62,703 nucleotides of DNA from an uncultured Pelagibacteraceae bacterium (GTDB lineage: Bacteria; Pseudomonadota; Alphaproteobacteria; Pelagibacterales; Pelagibacteraceae): contig CABZHY010000003.1 in assembly GCA_902525565.1 (NCBI GenBank), forward strand, positions 1-62,703, read 5' to 3'. How positions within the stretch are numbered: the first letter of the stretch is position 1; every line of letters begins with the position of its first letter. The notes under the pieces were generated by a model. It did no database searches. It saw only the letters and a list, made by a program, of their open reading frames with translations, and was not told the DNA's origin. Below, one piece after another: positions 40,084 to 49,305 of the stretch. A program made the translations under genes and the position numbers.

Positions 40084-40787
40084 TGATTAATAAAAATTTT
40101 TTCTTTAAAGGATATAGATCTATATTTACCCATGATAGTCCAGCTATAGCTCTCACTTGCTGCTTTATAGCGATTGGAGCTCTATTTAAAAATTTAGGTT
40201 TTAATATTAAGGAAAGTATTTTTTCAACTGTTTTAACTTATGCTTTACCAGGCTCACTAGTAATGGCCGAGTCCATGTTAATTGGAGCATCTTTGTTAAA
40301 TATTTTTTTGGCGGTCTGGTTTGTTAACGCAAGGCTTTATCCTATGGCTGTTTCTTTATTTCCATTAATGATGCACAAAAGTCAACCAAAGTGGAAGTAT
40401 TACTTTTCTTGTCACTTTATAGCTATTTCTGCATGGCTAATTATGAAAAGTAATTATAAAAAAATCCCTAAAGAACATAGAATTGATTATTGGATTGGTA
40501 TTGGATGTGCAACAGTAAGTGTATCAGTAATTGGAACATTTATAGGTTTTTCTTTCTCAGAATATTTAAATAAAGATATGATGATGGGATTAGCAATTCT
40601 TAATCCAGTATATTTTTTATGCATGATGGTTGGCGCATCAAAAAATATACCGGTAACACTGTCAGTTTTACTTGGGCTAATATTGGGACCAATTATCTAT
40701 TTAATTTCACCAGAGTGGTCAATTTTATTGGCTGGCGTGATTGGTGGAACTATTGCATATTTAATTGGAGAGTATAATGTCAGCTAG
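40083..40787 (+). CDS. azlC: Branched-chain amino acid exporter large subunit AzlC
   Basis: 234-residue membrane protein with about seven segments. DSPAIALTCCFIAIGALFKNLG and the block NARLYPMAVSLFP (about 80-92) match AzlC/YgaZ. AzlC pairs with AzlD to export branched-chain amino acids or methionine. It is encoded directly after a LIV importer (one-base overlap with livF), so import and export of related substrates appear to be linked. Confidence 0.88.
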   Translation: MINKNFFFKGYRSIFTHDSPAIALTCCFIAIGALFKNLGFNIKESIFSTVLTYALPGSLVMAESMLIGASLLNIFLAVWFVNARLYPMAVSLFPLMMHKSQPKWKYYFSCHFIAISAWLIMKSNYKKIPKEHRIDYWIGIGCATVSVSVIGTFIGFSFSEYLNKDMMMGLAILNPVYFLCMMVGASKNIPVTLSVLLGLILGPIIYLISPEWSILLAGVIGGTIAYLIGEYNVS

Positions 40788-41100
40788 TATTGTCTACGCA
40801 ATTTTAGTTACTTCCTTAGCAACATTTTTATCAAGGTTTTTGGGTGCTCTTACATCTGAGGGTATAAAAGAGACTTCCAAGCTTTTTAAGTGGTTTAATT
40901 GTTTAGCTTACGCAACTTTGGCAGCACTAATAGCTAGAACTATTATTTTTCCTGCTGGCATTTTAGTAGAGGTCAGTTATTCAAGTAGATTTATTGTTGT
41001 AGTGTTATCTTTAGCTGTTTTTTTTGTATCAAATAAAAATTTTGTATATCCAACAATTTTTTCAGCAATTTGTATGGCAATAATTAATAATTATATCTGA
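40777..41100 (+). CDS. azlD: Branched-chain amino acid exporter small subunit AzlD
   Basis: 107-residue protein with three or four membrane segments and the AzlD/YgaH pattern ATFLSRFLGAL...LAYATLAALIARTI. I chose ATG 40777 (MSASIVYAI), which overlaps azlC by 11 bp; the in-frame ATG at 40765 lies further inside azlC. It ends the first LIV operon. Confidence 0.87.
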   Translation: MSASIVYAILVTSLATFLSRFLGALTSEGIKETSKLFKWFNCLAYATLAALIARTIIFPAGILVEVSYSSRFIVVVLSLAVFFVSNKNFVYPTIFSAICMAIINNYI

Positions 41101-41139
41101 TTAGATTGATTTATAAAATAAGGTAAAATAAAATTTAGA

Positions 41140-42051
41140 ATGCAAAAAATTTCAGGTATAGATATTCAAAAACACGATAAATCAAATAGGATTATAAAAA
41201 TTAGTTTAGAAAATGATATTATAGATAAATTAATTTTCCCCTTTAATAAATTTGATTTAACAGCATTAGAGCTAAAACCATTTACAAGATTTACTTTAGC
41301 TAAAAGTTTAGATGATTTGACAAATAATAAGTTAAGCGAATTAATGAATACAATTATTAGAGATAGATCTACAGGTTGTTTTATTATTGGACCAAAAAAT
41401 ATAACTGCAAAAATTAATGATACATTTTTAGTTAAGTTATCAACCGCAATAGCTCATCTAATTGGTGTACCTAATCATGATGCTATGGCAGGAAAATATT
41501 ATGCTCGTTTTCATGTTAAACATGAGGACACTAGCGACTCTTATTTACGGAAGGCTTATAGGAATATGGATCTTCATACAGATGGGACATATGTGAAAGA
41601 TGTAACCGATTGGTTAATTATGACAAAAATTGATGAGCAAAATGTTGAAGGTGGTGAAACAGCTATGTTGCACCTTGATGACTGGGAGCATTGTGGTGAT
41701 TTATACAATGATCCAGTTGGGAGACAAAATTTTGTTTGGGGGTCACCAAAAAGTAAAAATATTGATTACAAGGTAGAGCACCCAGTTTTTTCAACTGATA
41801 AAGAGGGAAGACCAACTATATCTTATATAGATCAATTTCCAGAACCTCAAAATATGGATCAAGGAAATTTTTTACAAAGATTATCTGATGGATTAGAGGA
41901 AAGTAAAAATAAAATAATTACAAAATTACCTGTTGGATTCTCTGTGATTGCAAATAATTATTTCTGGCTTCATGGAAGAAAACCCTTCAAAGAAAACAAG
42001 GAATTAAGCAGAGAATTACTAAGAATTAGAGGTTCTTTTTTTGTTAATTAA
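41140..42051 (+). CDS. glaH: Glutarate 2-hydroxylase (CsiD/GlaH family)
   Basis: Fe(II)/2-oxoglutarate dioxygenase of the CsiD family, which hydroxylates glutarate to L-2-hydroxyglutarate in lysine breakdown. The 303-residue protein has the metal triad His146 and Asp148 in DLHTDGTYV and His278 in NNYFWLHGR, with the substrate/2-oxoglutarate arginine following. E. coli GlaH is slightly longer at the N-terminus. Its usual partner LhgO is not in the window; it stands alone between the azlD and ProC-like genes. Confidence 0.87.
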   Translation: MQKISGIDIQKHDKSNRIIKISLENDIIDKLIFPFNKFDLTALELKPFTRFTLAKSLDDLTNNKLSELMNTIIRDRSTGCFIIGPKNITAKINDTFLVKLSTAIAHLIGVPNHDAMAGKYYARFHVKHEDTSDSYLRKAYRNMDLHTDGTYVKDVTDWLIMTKIDEQNVEGGETAMLHLDDWEHCGDLYNDPVGRQNFVWGSPKSKNIDYKVEHPVFSTDKEGRPTISYIDQFPEPQNMDQGNFLQRLSDGLEESKNKIITKLPVGFSVIANNYFWLHGRKPFKENKELSRELLRIRGSFFVN

Positions 42052-42082
42052 TTCAATATAATCAATATAAAGTATCAAAATT

Positions 42083-42850
42083 ATGAATTTAGGTTTTATT
42101 GGTACTGGAAAAATTGCAGCTTCAGTGATTACTGGAATATGTAAATCAAAAATTTCCTATAAGAAAATTATTATTTCTCCAAGAAATAAAAAAATAGCTC
42201 TTGGGTTAAAAAGAAAGTTTAAAAAAATACTTATTGCCAAGGATAATCAACAAATTGTAGATCAATCTAATTGGGTATTTTTATCTGTTACACCTACTGT
42301 TGGTGAAAAAATTATTAAAGATTTAAAATTTAAATCGACCCAAACAGTTGTTAGTTTTATTTCAACAATTACCTTAACTCAATTAAAGAAAGCAATTAAA
42401 GTTAAAGCAAAAATCGTAAGAGCAATACCTCTACCTCCAATTTCATTAAAGAAAGGTCCTGTACCTATTTGTCCCCCTAATTCAAAAGTCAAAGCGTTTT
42501 TCAATAACTTGGGCACAACTGTAGAAATAAAGAATGAAAAATCGTCTATAAATTTTTGGTCAACCTCTGGCATGATGGCGCCTTTTTATGAATTGTTGAG
42601 AGTGATGACTGATTGGTTGGTAAAACGAGGGGTAAAAAGAAATAATGCTCAAAAATATATTACTTCTTTATTTTTAGCCTTATCTGAAGATGCTGTAGTA
42701 AATTCAAAAGAGAATTTAAAGAATTTAGTAAAAGAATCTCAAACGCCAAAAGGTTTAAATGAACAAGGTGTGAAAGAATTAACTAAAGCTGGATTTTATA
42801 GATCTCTAGAAAAAACATTAAATAGTATTCACAGAAGACTTAACAAATAA
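42083..42850 (+). CDS. Pyrroline-5-carboxylate reductase-like protein
   Basis: 255-residue ProC-family protein. The NAD(P)-binding motif GFIGTGKIAASVITGI (about 4-19) and the TIT-x-x-x-LKKA and RAIPLPP-type blocks (RAIPLPPISLKKGP near 113-126) match the family. The C-terminal dimer domain is divergent: the conserved SGP(A/G)Y of true ProC reads SGMMAPFY. It may act on another cyclic imine or amino acid. It is followed 5 bases later by the second LIV system, which suggests a shared substrate. Confidence 0.75.
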   Translation: MNLGFIGTGKIAASVITGICKSKISYKKIIISPRNKKIALGLKRKFKKILIAKDNQQIVDQSNWVFLSVTPTVGEKIIKDLKFKSTQTVVSFISTITLTQLKKAIKVKAKIVRAIPLPPISLKKGPVPICPPNSKVKAFFNNLGTTVEIKNEKSSINFWSTSGMMAPFYELLRVMTDWLVKRGVKRNNAQKYITSLFLALSEDAVVNSKENLKNLVKESQTPKGLNEQGVKELTKAGFYRSLEKTLNSIHRRLNK

Positions 42851-42855
42851 ATCAA

Positions 42856-43644
42856 ATGTCTGAAAATATTTTAGAGATTAATAATTTAAGTAAATATTTT
42901 GGTGGATTAGCTGCGGTTTCAGATTGTTCAATAAAAGTTAAAAGAGGAACTATCACTGGTATCATTGGGCCTAATGGATCTGGTAAAACAACTTTATTTA
43001 ATTTAATTGCTGGAAACTTAAAATCCTCTGGTGGTAATGTTGTTTTTGATGATGAAAATATTACTGATGTTCCATCTTATGAATTATTTTCTAAAGGGTT
43101 GTTAAGAACATTTCAAATTGCACATGAGTTTTCAAATTTATCTGTTTTAGAAAATTTAATGATGGTTCCAGGAAATCAATCTGGAGAAAAAATAATGACA
43201 GCATTATTTAAACCAGGTTTGGTTGCACAAGAAGAGGCTGTGGTTAAAGAGAAAGCGAGAGAAGTTGTTGAATTTTTAAATTTAGGACATTTATCAAATG
43301 AGCTTGCTGGAAATCTTTCAGGTGGACAAAAGAAATTATTAGAACTTGGAAGAACCATGATGGTTGATGCAAAATTAGTATTATTAGATGAAGTAGGGGC
43401 TGGAGTTAACAGAACTTTGTTAAAAGATCTTGGAACTGCAATAGAAAAGTTAAATAAAGAAAAAGGTTATACTTTTTGTATGATTGAACATGATATGGAT
43501 TTTATTGGAAGATTGTGTGATCCAGTGATTGTAATGGCTGAGGGATCAGTATTATTTGAAGGAAGTGTTGAAGAAGCAAAAAAAGATGAGAAAGTTATCG
43601 AAAGCTATCTTGGAAAAGGATCAAAATTAAAGGATACAAATTAA
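42856..43644 (+). CDS. livG: LIV-type ABC ATPase LivG (system 2)
   Basis: 262-residue ATPase, Walker A GPNGSGKTT (about 36-44), signature LSGGQKKLLELG and Walker B-like LVLLDEVGAGVN. The usual DEPTAG is DEVGAG, but the catalytic Glu is kept. It is the first gene of the second importer and overlaps livF by one base. Confidence 0.92.
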   Translation: MSENILEINNLSKYFGGLAAVSDCSIKVKRGTITGIIGPNGSGKTTLFNLIAGNLKSSGGNVVFDDENITDVPSYELFSKGLLRTFQIAHEFSNLSVLENLMMVPGNQSGEKIMTALFKPGLVAQEEAVVKEKAREVVEFLNLGHLSNELAGNLSGGQKKLLELGRTMMVDAKLVLLDEVGAGVNRTLLKDLGTAIEKLNKEKGYTFCMIEHDMDFIGRLCDPVIVMAEGSVLFEGSVEEAKKDEKVIESYLGKGSKLKDTN

Positions 43645-44351
43645 TGGCATATTTTGAAGGAATAGAAATGACAGGTGGTTATGGTAATGGTCCTGATATT
43701 ATTAGTTCGTGTTCAGTAAATGTTAATAAAGGTGAAATAGTTTCTATTTTAGGTCCTAATGGAGCTGGTAAATCAACTGCTATGAAAGCAATGTTGGGCT
43801 TGCTGAATTTAAAGTCTGGATCAGTAAAGATTGATGGTAAGGATATTTCAAAATTATCTCCTCAAGATCGAGTTAAGAAAGGTATTTCTTTTGTGCCGCA
43901 GACTAAAAATGTTTTTGCAGGGATGACTGTTGAAGAAAATTTAGAAATGGGTGCATTTCTGATTGAGGATGAAATCAAAAATATAATTGAGGAAATTTAT
44001 GAATTATTTCCAATTTTAAGAGAGAAAAGAAATCAGTTGGTTGGTGAACTTTCTGGAGGTCAAAGACAACAAGTAGCTCTAGGTCGAGCTTTAATGATTA
44101 AGCCCACAGTTTTAATGTTAGACGAGCCAACTGCCGGTGTATCACCAATTGTGATGGATGAATTATTTGACCATATTGTAAAAGTAAAAAGAACAAATGT
44201 TGCTATCTTAATGGTAGAACAAAATGCAAAACAAGCCTTAAGCATTTCAGATAGAGGTTATGTACTAGTTACTGGAGAAAATCGTTATTCAGGAACTGGA
44301 AAAGAATTATTAGATGATCCAAGAGTAAGAAGCTCTTTTTTAGGAGGCTAA
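43644..44351 (+). CDS. livF: LIV-type ABC ATPase LivF (system 2)
   Basis: 235-residue ATPase, Walker A GPNGAGKST (about 37-45), signature LSGGQRQQVALG and Walker B LMLDEPTAGVSP. It has the normal LivF length, unlike its longer counterpart in system 1. It is coupled to livG (TAATG) and one base from livH. Confidence 0.93.
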   Translation: MAYFEGIEMTGGYGNGPDIISSCSVNVNKGEIVSILGPNGAGKSTAMKAMLGLLNLKSGSVKIDGKDISKLSPQDRVKKGISFVPQTKNVFAGMTVEENLEMGAFLIEDEIKNIIEEIYELFPILREKRNQLVGELSGGQRQQVALGRALMIKPTVLMLDEPTAGVSPIVMDELFDHIVKVKRTNVAILMVEQNAKQALSISDRGYVLVTGENRYSGTGKELLDDPRVRSSFLGG

Positions 44352-44352
44352 T

Positions 44353-45363
44353 ATGGATTTTGTAAATGCGATAATTCTTTTATTAAATTATATTTTTATT
44401 CCTGCATTAACTTATGGTTCTCAATTAGCTTTAGGTGCAATATTTGTTACGCTAATATATGGAATTTTAAGATTTGCTAATTTTGCAACTGGTGACATGA
44501 TGTCATTTGGAACCATGATGACCATTTTGTTTACATGGTATTTTCAATCTTTAGGTGTTTCTTTGGGTGTTTTACCTACTGCTTTACTGGCCATTCCTTT
44601 TGGAATAATTTTCATGATTCTTTACATGCTTTTAATTGATAAATTTGTCTTCAAATATTACAGAAATCAAAAAAGTCCTCCAGTCCAGTTTGCAATGGTC
44701 AGTATAGGTGTGATGTTTGTAACACAAGCAGTGGTAAGAATTATTATCGGACCAGGTGACAGAAGATTTTTTGATGGAGAAAAATTTATTATTAAAGCTC
44801 GTGAATTTAAAGAGATGACAGGTCTAAACGAGGGACTTGCTTTAAAATCAACTCAAGTAATAACTATTTTTGTGACAATAGTTTTAGTCTCTTTATTATT
44901 TTGGTTTTTAAACAGAACCAAAACTGGAAAAAGTATGAAAGCTTATTCTGATAATGAAGATCTTGCTTTGTTGTCAGGTATTGATCCCAAAAAAATAGTT
45001 TTAGTTACTTGGGTAATTGCTGGTATCTTAGCAACTATTGGTGGTGCTTTGTATGGTTTAGATAAAAGTTTTAAACCATTTACTTATTTTAATAACATGC
45101 TTCCTATTTTTGCTGCTGCAATTGTTGGAGGAATTGGAAATCCATTTGGAGCTTTTTTAGGTGGTTATGTAATTGCTTTTTCTGAAATATTACTAACTTA
45201 CGCATATAAAAAATTCTTTATGTACATTTTACCAGAAAGTATGGAGCCAAATAGTTTAGTTCAACTACTATCTACAGATTATAAGTTTGCAGTCTCGTTC
45301 TCTATACTTGTAATTGTTTTAATTTATCGACCTTCGGGAATATTTAAGGGGAAAGTATTGTGA
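44353..45363 (+). CDS. livH: LIV-type ABC permease LivH (system 2)
   Basis: 336-residue permease with about eight or nine membrane segments. NFATGDMMSFGTMM and the docking segment MKAYSDNEDLALLSGIDPKKIVLVTW (about 196-221) are LivH-like, and the last loop reads GGIGNPFGAFLGGYVI. It is longer than system 1 LivH because of an insert near residues 125-170. Overlaps livM by 4 bp. Confidence 0.9.
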   Translation: MDFVNAIILLLNYIFIPALTYGSQLALGAIFVTLIYGILRFANFATGDMMSFGTMMTILFTWYFQSLGVSLGVLPTALLAIPFGIIFMILYMLLIDKFVFKYYRNQKSPPVQFAMVSIGVMFVTQAVVRIIIGPGDRRFFDGEKFIIKAREFKEMTGLNEGLALKSTQVITIFVTIVLVSLLFWFLNRTKTGKSMKAYSDNEDLALLSGIDPKKIVLVTWVIAGILATIGGALYGLDKSFKPFTYFNNMLPIFAAAIVGGIGNPFGAFLGGYVIAFSEILLTYAYKKFFMYILPESMEPNSLVQLLSTDYKFAVSFSILVIVLIYRPSGIFKGKVL

Positions 45364-46730
45364 GAAAAAACCTAAATGTAATTGCAGCTTACAGCATCAT
45401 GATGGTGCTTATTCTAATGGTTGGGATATTTCAGTCTTGGAACATAGCGTTATCAATATTTAACCTTTGTTTGATTTCTGCGGTCATGACAATGGGTGCA
45501 AATATTCAATGGGGGTACGCTGGTTTAATTAATTTTGGAATTATGGGGTATACAGCTTTAGGTGGTTTAGCTGCGGTATTGATATCTGTCGATCCTGTTC
45601 AAGAAGCCTGGAGGGCAGGAGGTTTCGACATTCTAATGTCATTATGGCTCATAGTAGTAATGGTATTAGTTATACGCTTTATTTTAAAAAGATTTGAAAA
45701 ATCAAAAATCAGAACATACAGCATAGCTGCAATAATAATTTCAGGTATTTTGCTTATTAGATTTTCTGCAGAGCCAGGCATAGAAGCAATTGAAGCAGTA
45801 GATCCAGCTAAAACTGGTTTCTTAGGAGGATTTGGATTACCAATTATATTTTCTTGGATAGTTGGAGCTTTTTTTGCAGGGGGTTTAGCATTTATAGTTG
45901 GAAAAGTTGCACTTGGTCTGAGAGCAGATTATTTAGCTATTGCTACTCTTCTTATTTCCGAAATTGTTATTGCGATTATTAAACACGAAGATTGGCTCAC
46001 AAGAGGAGTTAAAAACGTTATTGGATTAAAAAGACCTGCGCCTTATGAAGTAGATCTTCAAACAACTGATTGGTTTATTAAATTGGTTGAAAAGTTTAAT
46101 GCAGGAAAATTAAGTGTAATTGAGAATTTAGCTGATAGACAAGCTGCTTTAAACCAACTTGTTATTGAAGGTTCATCAGTATTTGTAAAACTGTGTTATT
46201 CAGGATTATTCTTAGTTGTAGTAATTATTCTTTTAATTTTAACTCAAAAGGCTCTTTATTCTCCATGGGGAAGAATGATGAGGGCAATTAGAGATAATGA
46301 GGAAGCTGCAAATGCAATGGGTAAAAATGTTGTTAAGCAACATTTATTAATTTTTATTTTAGGCTCAGCAATTGTTGGAATTGCTGGTGCAATGTTAGTT
46401 ACTCAAGATGGTTTATTTACTCCAGGAAGTTATAGACCTATGAGATATACTTTCTTGATTTGGGTGATGGTAATAGTTGGAGGAAGTGGAAATAATTTTG
46501 GAGCAATTTTAGGAGGATTTGTTGTTTGGTTCTTATGGATTGAAGCTGCACCAATATCATTATTCTTAATAAACTTTTTCACTTCGGGAATTCCTGAAAC
46601 AAATGCACTTAAAGCTCATTTAATAGAAAGTGTTCCTTATTTCAGATTTTTACTGATGGGATTAGGATTGTTGTTTATAATGAGGTATCGACCTAAAGGT
46701 ATACTTCCTGAAAAAATAGAAATAAAGTAA
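45360..46730 (+). CDS. livM: LIV-type ABC permease LivM (system 2)
   Basis: 456-residue permease, clearly longer than typical LivM. AMTMGANIQWGYAGLINFGIMGY-like sequence at about 41-62 and the docking segment MRAIRDNEEAANAMGKNV (about 303-320) identify it. Two inserts (about 78-150 and 225-275) account for the extra length; the second has a soluble, probably periplasmic, character. Its stop is 5 bases before a 23-codon gene. Confidence 0.9.
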   Translation: MRKNLNVIAAYSIMMVLILMVGIFQSWNIALSIFNLCLISAVMTMGANIQWGYAGLINFGIMGYTALGGLAAVLISVDPVQEAWRAGGFDILMSLWLIVVMVLVIRFILKRFEKSKIRTYSIAAIIISGILLIRFSAEPGIEAIEAVDPAKTGFLGGFGLPIIFSWIVGAFFAGGLAFIVGKVALGLRADYLAIATLLISEIVIAIIKHEDWLTRGVKNVIGLKRPAPYEVDLQTTDWFIKLVEKFNAGKLSVIENLADRQAALNQLVIEGSSVFVKLCYSGLFLVVVIILLILTQKALYSPWGRMMRAIRDNEEAANAMGKNVVKQHLLIFILGSAIVGIAGAMLVTQDGLFTPGSYRPMRYTFLIWVMVIVGGSGNNFGAILGGFVVWFLWIEAAPISLFLINFFTSGIPETNALKAHLIESVPYFRFLLMGLGLLFIMRYRPKGILPEKIEIK

Positions 46731-46735
46731 ACATA

Positions 46736-46807
46736 ATGAAATATATTATATTAGGTGCTGCTGCTGCTTGGGCTTTGTATATGGCTGACAAGTATTTATT
46801 CTTTTAA
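46736..46807 (+). CDS. 23-residue single-span membrane peptide
   Basis: An ATG 5 bases after the livM stop opens a 23-codon frame encoding MKYIILGAAAAWALYMADKY plus LFF. Its TAA overlaps the ATG of the MFS gene by one base (TAATG). The peptide is one hydrophobic helix with a Lys near each end. Exact fitting between two genes and a TAATG junction, the same coupling used elsewhere in this window, support translation. No family is recognised; a transporter accessory peptide is possible. Confidence 0.6.
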   Translation: MKYIILGAAAAWALYMADKYLFF

Positions 46808-47976
46808 TGAATAAAAATCTTTCGTTACTCATTTTAAGCCAGATCTTTGCTTTTACAGCTGCTCCAGTCACCGTTTTTTTAAGTGGTATAATTGGTTCGA
46901 AATTAAGTCCAATAAAATCTTTAGCAACTCTTCCAATGGCTTTGTCAGTTATTGGAATTGCGTTATTTGCTTTTTTTGCTGCTAAGCTAATGAGTATAAT
47001 TGGACGGAAATCGGGATTCATTTATGCATCAATCGGCACATGCTTTGCGTCTCTTTTAACTGCATATTCTATAATTATAGAAAGCTTTATCATATATAAT
47101 TTAGGATGTTTTTTAATTGGTGGAGGAATAGCTTTTAGCCACCAATATCGTTTTGCAGCAGTCGAGATTGTGGATAAGGACTATGCACCAAAAGCAATTT
47201 CTATAATTTTGCTAGCAGGAATAGGTTCAGCATTTATTGGCCCAAACATTGCAAATATTTCTAAAGGACTTATCTCAAATCATACGTATGCAGGTTCTTA
47301 TTTTGCTCTTGCTATATTAGCTATTTCGTCAACAATATTTTTATTTTTTTATCAGGAACCAAAAACTACATCTATTAATCAATATAAAACTGGAAGAAGT
47401 TTTTTTGAGCTTATCTCTCAACCTAGATTTCTACAGGCACTGATAGCTTCAGCTTTTGCATATGCTGTAATGACTTTTTTAATGACAGCAACACCTATAA
47501 GTATGCATCTGATGGAGAAAATAAGTTTATCCAAGACTGGATTTGTTATTCAGCTTCATATAGCAGCCATGTTTTTACCTTCACTAGTTACAGGAAATTT
47601 AATTAAAAGGTTTGGTCATAGTAAAATAATGTATGTGGGAGTTTTATTGTTTTTAGTGACAATCATTACCAGTTTATTTGAACAGAATTATATTAACTAT
47701 ATGGTTGCACTTATTTTTCTGGGGCTAGGGTGGAATTTTTTATTCATTTCAGGAACAAGTTTACTTGTTTTGTGTTATAGAGAAGAGGAAAAATTTAGAG
47801 CTCAAGGGTATAATGATTTAATTGTTTATTCTATTCAAGCATTAGCCAGTTTGTCTGCTGGAGTATTTCTTAGCTTAACTAGCTGGAAAACTATGAATTT
47901 AATATGTTTAATTTTTCTAATTATCATAGCCCTATCTACTATAAGAGCTGATTTAAAAAAAAACCCCAGTAACTAA
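46807..47976 (+). CDS. MFS transporter
   Basis: 389-residue major facilitator protein with about twelve membrane segments. The start overlaps the preceding 23-codon frame. The A-motif between segments 2 and 3 is degenerate (AAKLMSIIGRKSGFIYA near 57-73). The substrate is unknown; cotranscription with a LIV importer suggests an amino acid-like compound or efflux of its product. Its stop codon lies in the stem of a bidirectional terminator. Confidence 0.88.
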   Translation: MNKNLSLLILSQIFAFTAAPVTVFLSGIIGSKLSPIKSLATLPMALSVIGIALFAFFAAKLMSIIGRKSGFIYASIGTCFASLLTAYSIIIESFIIYNLGCFLIGGGIAFSHQYRFAAVEIVDKDYAPKAISIILLAGIGSAFIGPNIANISKGLISNHTYAGSYFALAILAISSTIFLFFYQEPKTTSINQYKTGRSFFELISQPRFLQALIASAFAYAVMTFLMTATPISMHLMEKISLSKTGFVIQLHIAAMFLPSLVTGNLIKRFGHSKIMYVGVLLFLVTIITSLFEQNYINYMVALIFLGLGWNFLFISGTSLLVLCYREEEKFRAQGYNDLIVYSIQALASLSAGVFLSLTSWKTMNLICLIFLIIIALSTIRADLKKNPSN

Positions 47977-47991
47977 ATTACTGGGGTTTTT
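47959..47991. terminator. Bidirectional terminator between MFS and livK (system 2)
   Basis: AAAAACCCCAGTAA (47959-47972) pairs with TTACTGGGGTTTTT (47978-47991). A/T runs flank both sides, so it can terminate the plus-strand MFS operon and the minus-strand livK gene. The MFS stop codon (47974-47976) is in the loop. Confidence 0.92.
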
Positions 47992-48007
47992 GAATTAAGA
48001 TAAAAAA

Positions 48008-49198
48008 TTATCTTTGTTTTTTAGTTTTGAATTTTCCACCTTTAACTTCTTGTTCTAAGAAAGAACCTTCAGCTTCACCAACACTAGTAAAAGTTACTCC
48101 AGTAGCACCTTCGTAATTAATCTTTTTACCTTTTGCTAGTAAGTCTAAACCTTTCTTAAGTTCACCTGGATAAATTTTAGTTCCAGGAGCATTTGCAACA
48201 TCCATTACATTTTTTGCAATTGATGCTCTGTCAGCAGAGTTACCTGCTTGCATTGCAAGAACGATTAATGCAGCTGCATCGTAAGATTCACCTGTGTAAG
48301 GACCAGAAGCTTCTACACCCCCAGCTTTTGCAACTTCAGCAAATATGCCTGCACCTTTACCAGTAGAACCTGGTAATGATCCAAATGATTTACTTAAATC
48401 TTTTCCGAATGCGTCAACTAAAGATTGACCAATCATACCATCTGATAAAATAAATCTATCAAACGCACCAGAGTCTAAAGAAGCTTGAATAATACCTTTT
48501 CCTCCTTGGTCAAGATAACCAATAACTGCTACAGCATCACCACCAGCAGAAGCAAGAGTTGCTACTTCAGATGAGTAATCTGCTTTTCCATCTTCGTGAG
48601 CAGTTACAGTTGTAACTTTAATACCGTGAGCTTCAACTGCTGCTTTATAAACATCAGCTAAACCTTTACCATAGTCATTGTTAGTATAAGTGATCGCAAC
48701 ACTTTTTACTTTTCTATCTTTAGTTATGTCGGCTAAAATCTGACCACCTCTAGCATCTGATGGAGCAGTTCTAAAGAAATACCCTTTGTCATCTAGGGTT
48801 GTTAATCCTGGAGAAGTAGCCGAAGGTGAAATCATTACTACACCATTTGGTACAGCAACGTTAGTTGCAATAGCACCAGTTACACCTGAACAGTCTGCTC
48901 CCATAATTGCAGCTACACCACCTGAAATTAATCCTTCAGCTGCAGCTGTTGCCGCTGCTGAGTCAACACAAGTTGAGTCTGCTCTTACCGGCTCAATTTT
49001 TTTTCCACCTAATAGTGAACCTGAGTCAGAAGCTTCTTTAAATGCAAGCTCTGCAGATGCAGCCATAGCTGGAGTTAGAGATTCAATAGGACCAGTGAAA
49101 CCTAAGATTATCCCCATTTTAATCGAATGTCCGTCTGCCATTACATTTGAACCAAAGCTTGATACAAACATAAATACAGCGATAAATAGTTTTCTCAT
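48008..49198 (-). CDS. livK: LIV-type ABC transporter substrate-binding protein (system 2)
   Basis: 396 residues from ATG 49198 (MRKLFIAVFMF), which has an AAGAGGAAG ribosome binding site just upstream; the ATG eight codons further up is rejected. Signal peptide about 1-21 (ending MADG), then KMGIILGFTGPIESLTPAMAASAELA-type opening and a Rossmann-like LIV-binding core. The mature region has a Cys pair (CVDSAAA near 50-55 and ADCSGV near 80) as in other HAAT binding proteins. It points toward the second livGFHM operon and shares its terminator, so it is the likely partner. Confidence 0.9.
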   Translation of the reverse strand: MRKLFIAVFMFVSSFGSNVMADGHSIKMGIILGFTGPIESLTPAMAASAELAFKEASDSGSLLGGKKIEPVRADSTCVDSAAATAAAEGLISGGVAAIMGADCSGVTGAIATNVAVPNGVVMISPSATSPGLTTLDDKGYFFRTAPSDARGGQILADITKDRKVKSVAITYTNNDYGKGLADVYKAAVEAHGIKVTTVTAHEDGKADYSSEVATLASAGGDAVAVIGYLDQGGKGIIQASLDSGAFDRFILSDGMIGQSLVDAFGKDLSKSFGSLPGSTGKGAGIFAEVAKAGGVEASGPYTGESYDAAALIVLAMQAGNSADRASIAKNVMDVANAPGTKIYPGELKKGLDLLAKGKKINYEGATGVTFTSVGEAEGSFLEQEVKGGKFKTKKQR

Positions 49199-49305
49199 TA
49201 TCTTCCTCTTTATTGTTAACAATTTATAAAAGCCAATTTAAGTATGAATACAACCAATATTCAACGACAAAATTATCCTAATTTAGCGATGGTAATAAGT
49301 ATTAA

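Noticed and set aside
48786..49229. 147-codon plus-strand frame over the second livK gene
   Set aside because: Antisense shadow of a well-supported binding protein; no family resemblance or ribosome binding site.
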